64,000 nucleotides of DNA. Source: Glandiceps talaboti. Lineage: Eukaryota; Hemichordata; Enteropneusta; Spengelidae. The translations under genes and the position numbers were made by a program. The number at the start of each line of letters is the position of its first letter. The first letter of the stretch is position 1. The notes beneath the pieces are model-generated. The model saw only the letters and a list, made by a program, of their open reading frames with translations, did no database searches and was not told the origin of the DNA. Shown piece by piece: positions 48,672 through 64,000 of this stretch. The stretch spans positions 24,877,592-24,941,591 of the forward strand of contig NC_135554.1 in NCBI RefSeq assembly GCF_964340395.1, in the 5' to 3' direction.

Positions 48672-51343
48672 TTATAAGAAGACATGTGTGTTAATTATTA
48701 ATATCGACATGTAAATGTTTCAACTGTTATTTTGCTTTTGAAAAGTACTACATTTTTATAAATCTCAATAAAGCATTATTATACTCATTGTTATCACTGT
48801 TTCCATCCTTATTTGCTTCCACTAGGAAAAGCCAGTAGAGGGCTAAGGGAATGGCTGATATCTATCAGTCCTATTCCTGATATACATAAATTCAATTTCA
48901 ATCAGACCTGGCCTACATTTTGTGCACTGTAGGTGACGTAAGCACATCACTTTATTTCAATAACATCTAAATAAGCCCCCAATGGCAAAGCTGGGGGGGC
49001 ACGCCATAGGATCCTGTGTGTGTGTGTCCATCCGGATCCACCTCTATCTCAAATACACACATTTCAATTTCACCCAAACATTCAGTAAACATCAAATAGT
49101 ATAGCTATCCTGTGCATATGCACGTTCCTTCATTTCTTGACTCTTGCCAAAATGGCGACCATTTTTTTGTTGTACAAAATTCACATTTTGCCTAGTAACA
49201 TCGGAAGCTTAGTATATAGACTTTATATTAGTGTCTACACCTATATTTTCAATGACAAGCTTTCTAATGGCATTGACCTTGACCTTCAATGTAATCTTGT
49301 CATAAAATTAACATTTTGCCCCAGTAAAATAAAAAAAAACTTGGGAGATAGACTTTACTTTAGTGCCTACATCCGTAAGCTTTCTAATGACACTTTGACC
49401 TTGACCCTCATCTTCAATGTCACAGGCAATACGTTGTTAAAATGCATATAATTATATAGGTGACATAAATGGGCCACTTTGTACTAGACCGTGTTTAAAT
49501 ATCAGGTATAGTAGTTCACATGGACTCATCACTTCATTCTATTACCTTTGCGGTAATGTCTGGAAACCATTTTTGTTGTAAACATTCACTTTGACCTCGT
49601 ACACTGAAACCAGAATAATTCTTTATTTGAATAAAAATTTCTTTGAAAAACAACAACAATGTATTGCATGTGAAACAATGATCTGAGTAAGGGATTGCGA
49701 AACAGTCGGGTGAACACATATAGTCCTAGTAACCGCGGGGAAAAAAGTTAAGACATTTTCATTCACAAAAATGAATGCCAAACTCAAAACAGTTGAAGAA
49801 TATATATGAAACTTACGAAGGATCTGTCGAGGGACTGGTGCTAGTCTAGCTATAAGGTTCTGTAATTCTCGCTTCGTTTGTCTCAAGTACATTGTTAAAA
49901 CTGACAATATAATGATAACATAAACTGGTATGTGGTGATTTTTAGAGTCAATAACGTATAACTGCGAATGGGGCATATCGATTTAAGACACGTACGTAGC
50001 TTTATACTTGTATGTCGAAAATAACGTTCGCGGAATCCTACCCCCCCCCCCCCCCCCCGCCCCCGTACAAGACTTGGAGTCTGATACCTGGTTTGGTGAT
50101 AGATCTTTGATTTCTCAAGGCCATTCGTGTGAACCAATAGAACATTCCGTATTTAAAGGTTGAGATCAGAGGAAGTAAACATCTATCAGACCAAACAGGT
50201 CATTTCGAAAAGCACCGAGTTAGAAGTCGCCACTAGTGTCCAGTTGACTGTTGAGATTAAATTAAAAATTTTCATTCACGCAAAATTATGTAATTTACGA
50301 TTCAGGCGTTTATTTCATAAGCATTCACGTTCGAAGATAACGATCATTCACCAATAATGCAATATTCACCAATTCACCATTCACGCGTTTTTAAAAAAAT
50401 GCCTTAACCATTCACGTGAAAGGTAACCCAACCCCCCGATATGACAATTAGTAATACGTAAATTACGTAATGTAACTTTCAAGCAAAACGCACTGTGGAC
50501 GTCTATAAGCAGTCTATTTGTGAACTAATCTAATAGTTAGGACTAAACCACACCACGTTTATTTATCACTGCCTGCCATTGCCAGAATGCCCTTTAACCT
50601 TTAACCTCGTTCTGACAGGGTCATCTGATAAAACCGATAATATAGTGAAGGAATAAATCTTGTCTGGTATGTCACTTAATGGTACATGAAGGAAACGTAA
50701 TCTTCAATAAACAAATATGTTTGTAAACAAATTATTAACGAGGACAAATCATATCATTACATGCAGGTGTAACTGCAAGTAATATCTCTACTTTGGCATT
50801 TCTCGTGCATTCAAAAAAAAATCGTCTAAAGTCTGATAATTTAATCAAAATTGTGATCCTGTGATGGGATATTCAGTGTTAAACATCAATTCTAGCTTTG
50901 ATTGTTGATTTGACTTTTGACAAAATAATTCTGTGTCTTCCCTCGATCCCCTGTCAAAGGAATAAAAAATATGAAAATACCTTAAGAATGACATCAACTT
51001 GATACCAAAAACCAGCATTTAGCAAAATTTCACATTTTAATCAATTTCGTTTATCTGCAACAAAAACGATCATAATACATTATATGTCATGAATGTCCTG
51101 GTAAAACAATCCCTTTTATGAGTCAAATCCGTGCAAAAGTAACACCTCCCCCCGAGTAGTCATAAAATTGTCACCCCTCACGGAATGGCATAGAATTAGA
51201 ATTGCAAGTAAACATACAAAAACACGTGTTATTCCGTTGTTGGGCTGAAGGCACGCAAAATTAGCTGGTTTAGAGGTCAGATTTAGTCCTTCATGTAGAT
51301 AACAATCAAGAAAAAGTCACGGTCACACGCCAAATACGCGAGG
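48670..51343. other. Intergenic region upstream of sulfatase gene 2
   Basis: Contains a two-copy diverged repeat at about 49185-49430 (gtaagctttctaatg-type unit with tgaccttgacc, i.e. AGGTCA-type half sites on the minus strand) and a poly-C run at 50041. Palindromic E-boxes ttcacgtgaa (about 50410) and aacacgtgtt (51221-51230) also lie here. No gene supported. Confidence 0.5.
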
Positions 51344-51351
51344 TATAAAAA
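51344..51351 (+). promoter_or_regulatory. TATA box of sulfatase gene 2
   Basis: TATAAAAA, with an initiator-like tcagaca giving a start at about 51377, 33 bp downstream. A canonical donor (acag/gtatgt) at 51562 fits the end of a non-coding first exon. Confidence 0.6.
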
Positions 51352-51376
51352 GGAGCAAAGTCGCTTCACCCCAATC

Positions 51377-51561
51377 AGACACAGTCTGGATAATATAGTG
51401 GGCAGATGTATATGTACTATTTCAACATCTCGACCAAACAATGATAAACACTATATTATAAAGTTGGTCTTAGTCCTGTATATAGACTGAACTTTCTATA
51501 AACTCTAAAACTCTGTGAAGCAAAGACTAACAATTGGATAACAGGGACTTCAAGAATACAG
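51377..51561 (+). other. Predicted non-coding first exon of sulfatase 2
   Basis: Lies between the TATA-positioned start and the donor gtatgt at 51562. The matching acceptor would be gatctcacag ending at 52471, so the 5' UTR continues in 52472-52677. It is inferred from signals only. Confidence 0.45.
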
Positions 51562-52526
51562 GTATGTCACATTCCGTATTGGCAGTTATTGTCTTTTTTC
51601 ATGACAATTTGATTTGAAAAAATAACAAATAATACGCTAATTTTACAGCTAGTGCATGTGTTGTGTTCTTATACATAATCTGTTGATAATACAGTCCCTT
51701 AAAAGTAACAACAATGTTCCCAGTTAAGATAGAATTCGCCCAGGGGACCAATTTCCCTGAAAATTTAAAAGAAAAATTTGTTTCTGGTCCTTTTGAAATA
51801 ATAAAATACTTTCGGGGTTCACCATCTTTATTTTTAAGGAAATAATAAATATTTTCTTCTAGCATATAGTTAAACAATTTATTCGGCGTCCATATTGAAT
51901 TGTAGATTGGCTTAATTTTGATATATTATCATTTTGAGTTCTATTTAAAAAATATGTACATTTTACACGCTAGATCCCCTCCTCTGATTTTAGCTGGGAA
52001 TGGGGTTGAGTTTAATGAACAAAATAACTGTCAGAAAACGTTTCTAAAAAAATTATTTCCGTGGGGAAAGATACCAGTTGAAGAAAGATGGCCTTGTATA
52101 TGACACAGCAAAAATATCTAGTGAACGCTTATAAGTCGTCCGCAGGAATGAAATTAAAACTCTCTGCCTTTCTGATATTTCAAATAAAAAAAAATGTTTA
52201 TTATTAGTTATCAAAATCTACTCGATGATGTTTGTGGGACTCTTTGCTAGAACGAAATGCTACAATAAAATGATGGTCCAGGTACAGTCCTGCCAAAGTG
52301 AACGACCTTTGAACTTTAGATATAGTTGTGCAAGAGGCAGATGTCAAAGGACAAGTCCTGGCCTTCACTTTCTTACGAAGCACCATAATCGATTTTGATT
52401 GTAAGACAAGTATTAAAATTCCACGAAATATCACCACTTGCTCATCCCTTTTTTTTCATTCGATCTCACAGCTACATTGCCCAGTGCTACCTGGAATAAC
52501 TGAAGGTCAAACGTCGCGTTTGTTCT

Positions 52527-52625
52527 ATGAAAGAAACAGACTCAAAAAAGTTCAAGGCAACAAAGACAACAAGTGTAATAAATCTAACGACAGTGGGTGA
52601 CAACAGCGACATTGTGACAGACTGA
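52527..52625 (+). promoter_or_regulatory. Upstream ORF in the sulfatase 2 leader
   Basis: ATG at 52527 opens 32 codons (MKETDSKKFKATKTTS onward) to TGA at 52623-52625, in a different frame from the main ATG at 52678. If the predicted leader exon is right, it would reduce or condition translation of the sulfatase. Confidence 0.4.
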
Positions 52626-52677
52626 TCTAAAACTCTGATAAATTCAGATTGATCACGGGGAATATCCAAGATAGAAG

Positions 52678-63772
<11,095 letters not shown>

Positions 63773-63802
63773 GTAATGCCATTTGTAATGATTATAATGA
63801 AA

Positions 63803-63870
<68 letters not shown>

Positions 63871-63916
63871 CGGTGGTGGTGGTGGTGGTGGTGGTGGTGG
63901 TGGTGGTGATGATGAT
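63803..63916. repeat. (GAT)n(GGT)n microsatellite
   Basis: About 22 gat then about 12 ggt units, 30 bp after the last exon in the window. The DDDD/GGGG frames are artefacts. Confidence 0.98.
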
Positions 63917-64000
63917 GACAACAATGGAGAGGATGCAACAAACGTCACCCGCAAGACGCAATATTACTATATGTAACTTGTGTAATTGTCTGATCTAAAT

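Overview
The window is animal nuclear DNA. It is AT-rich and full of microsatellites and minisatellites, and its genes have many short exons with GT-AG introns. Nothing bacterial, viral or organellar is visible. Intron density, short inverted-repeat transposons, a tRNA-derived SINE and high protein similarity to human ORP9 and arylsulfatase B/I/J suggest a bilaterian, probably a marine invertebrate. I cannot name the species or phylum.

All recognised genes are on the + strand. (1) 773-19789: the 3' part, 15 coding exons, of an oxysterol-binding-protein-related protein of the ORP9 (OSBPL9) type. Its PH-domain exons lie upstream of the window. It keeps a FFAT-like VAP-binding motif and the complete lipid-transfer domain, and ends in an unusual polyQ/P-rich tail. 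Its introns hold four different minisatellites (about 3.5-7.5 kb), several foldback transposons and a SINE. (2) About 27594-37170: a complete 17-exon arylsulfatase B-like gene with a TATA box, signal peptide and all recognisable sulfatase active-site residues (530 aa by my join). (3) About 51377 to the window end: a tandem paralogue with the same intron phases but a different N-terminus (a type II membrane anchor instead of a signal peptide). It has two active-site substitutions, and its last exon lies beyond the window.

Between the genes: 21.5-27.5 kb is intergenic, with two copies of one MITE family and a 528-bp tandem duplication. 37.2-51.3 kb holds a CACGTG-containing putative promoter with a possible short spliced transcript, a 1.35-kb inverted repeat with a THAP-like remnant, and a block of about 4.1 kb of 27-bp satellite with higher-order structure.

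The ORP9-like protein should exchange lipids at ER contact sites. The sulfatases should act on sulfated glycans in the lysosome or secretory route. No joint pathway is implied apart from the two sulfatases being a tandem duplication. The most interesting observations are the minisatellite built of DR1 nuclear-receptor sites, the active-site changes and N-terminal switch in the second sulfatase, the patchy near-identity between the paralogues (gene conversion), and the satellite between them.
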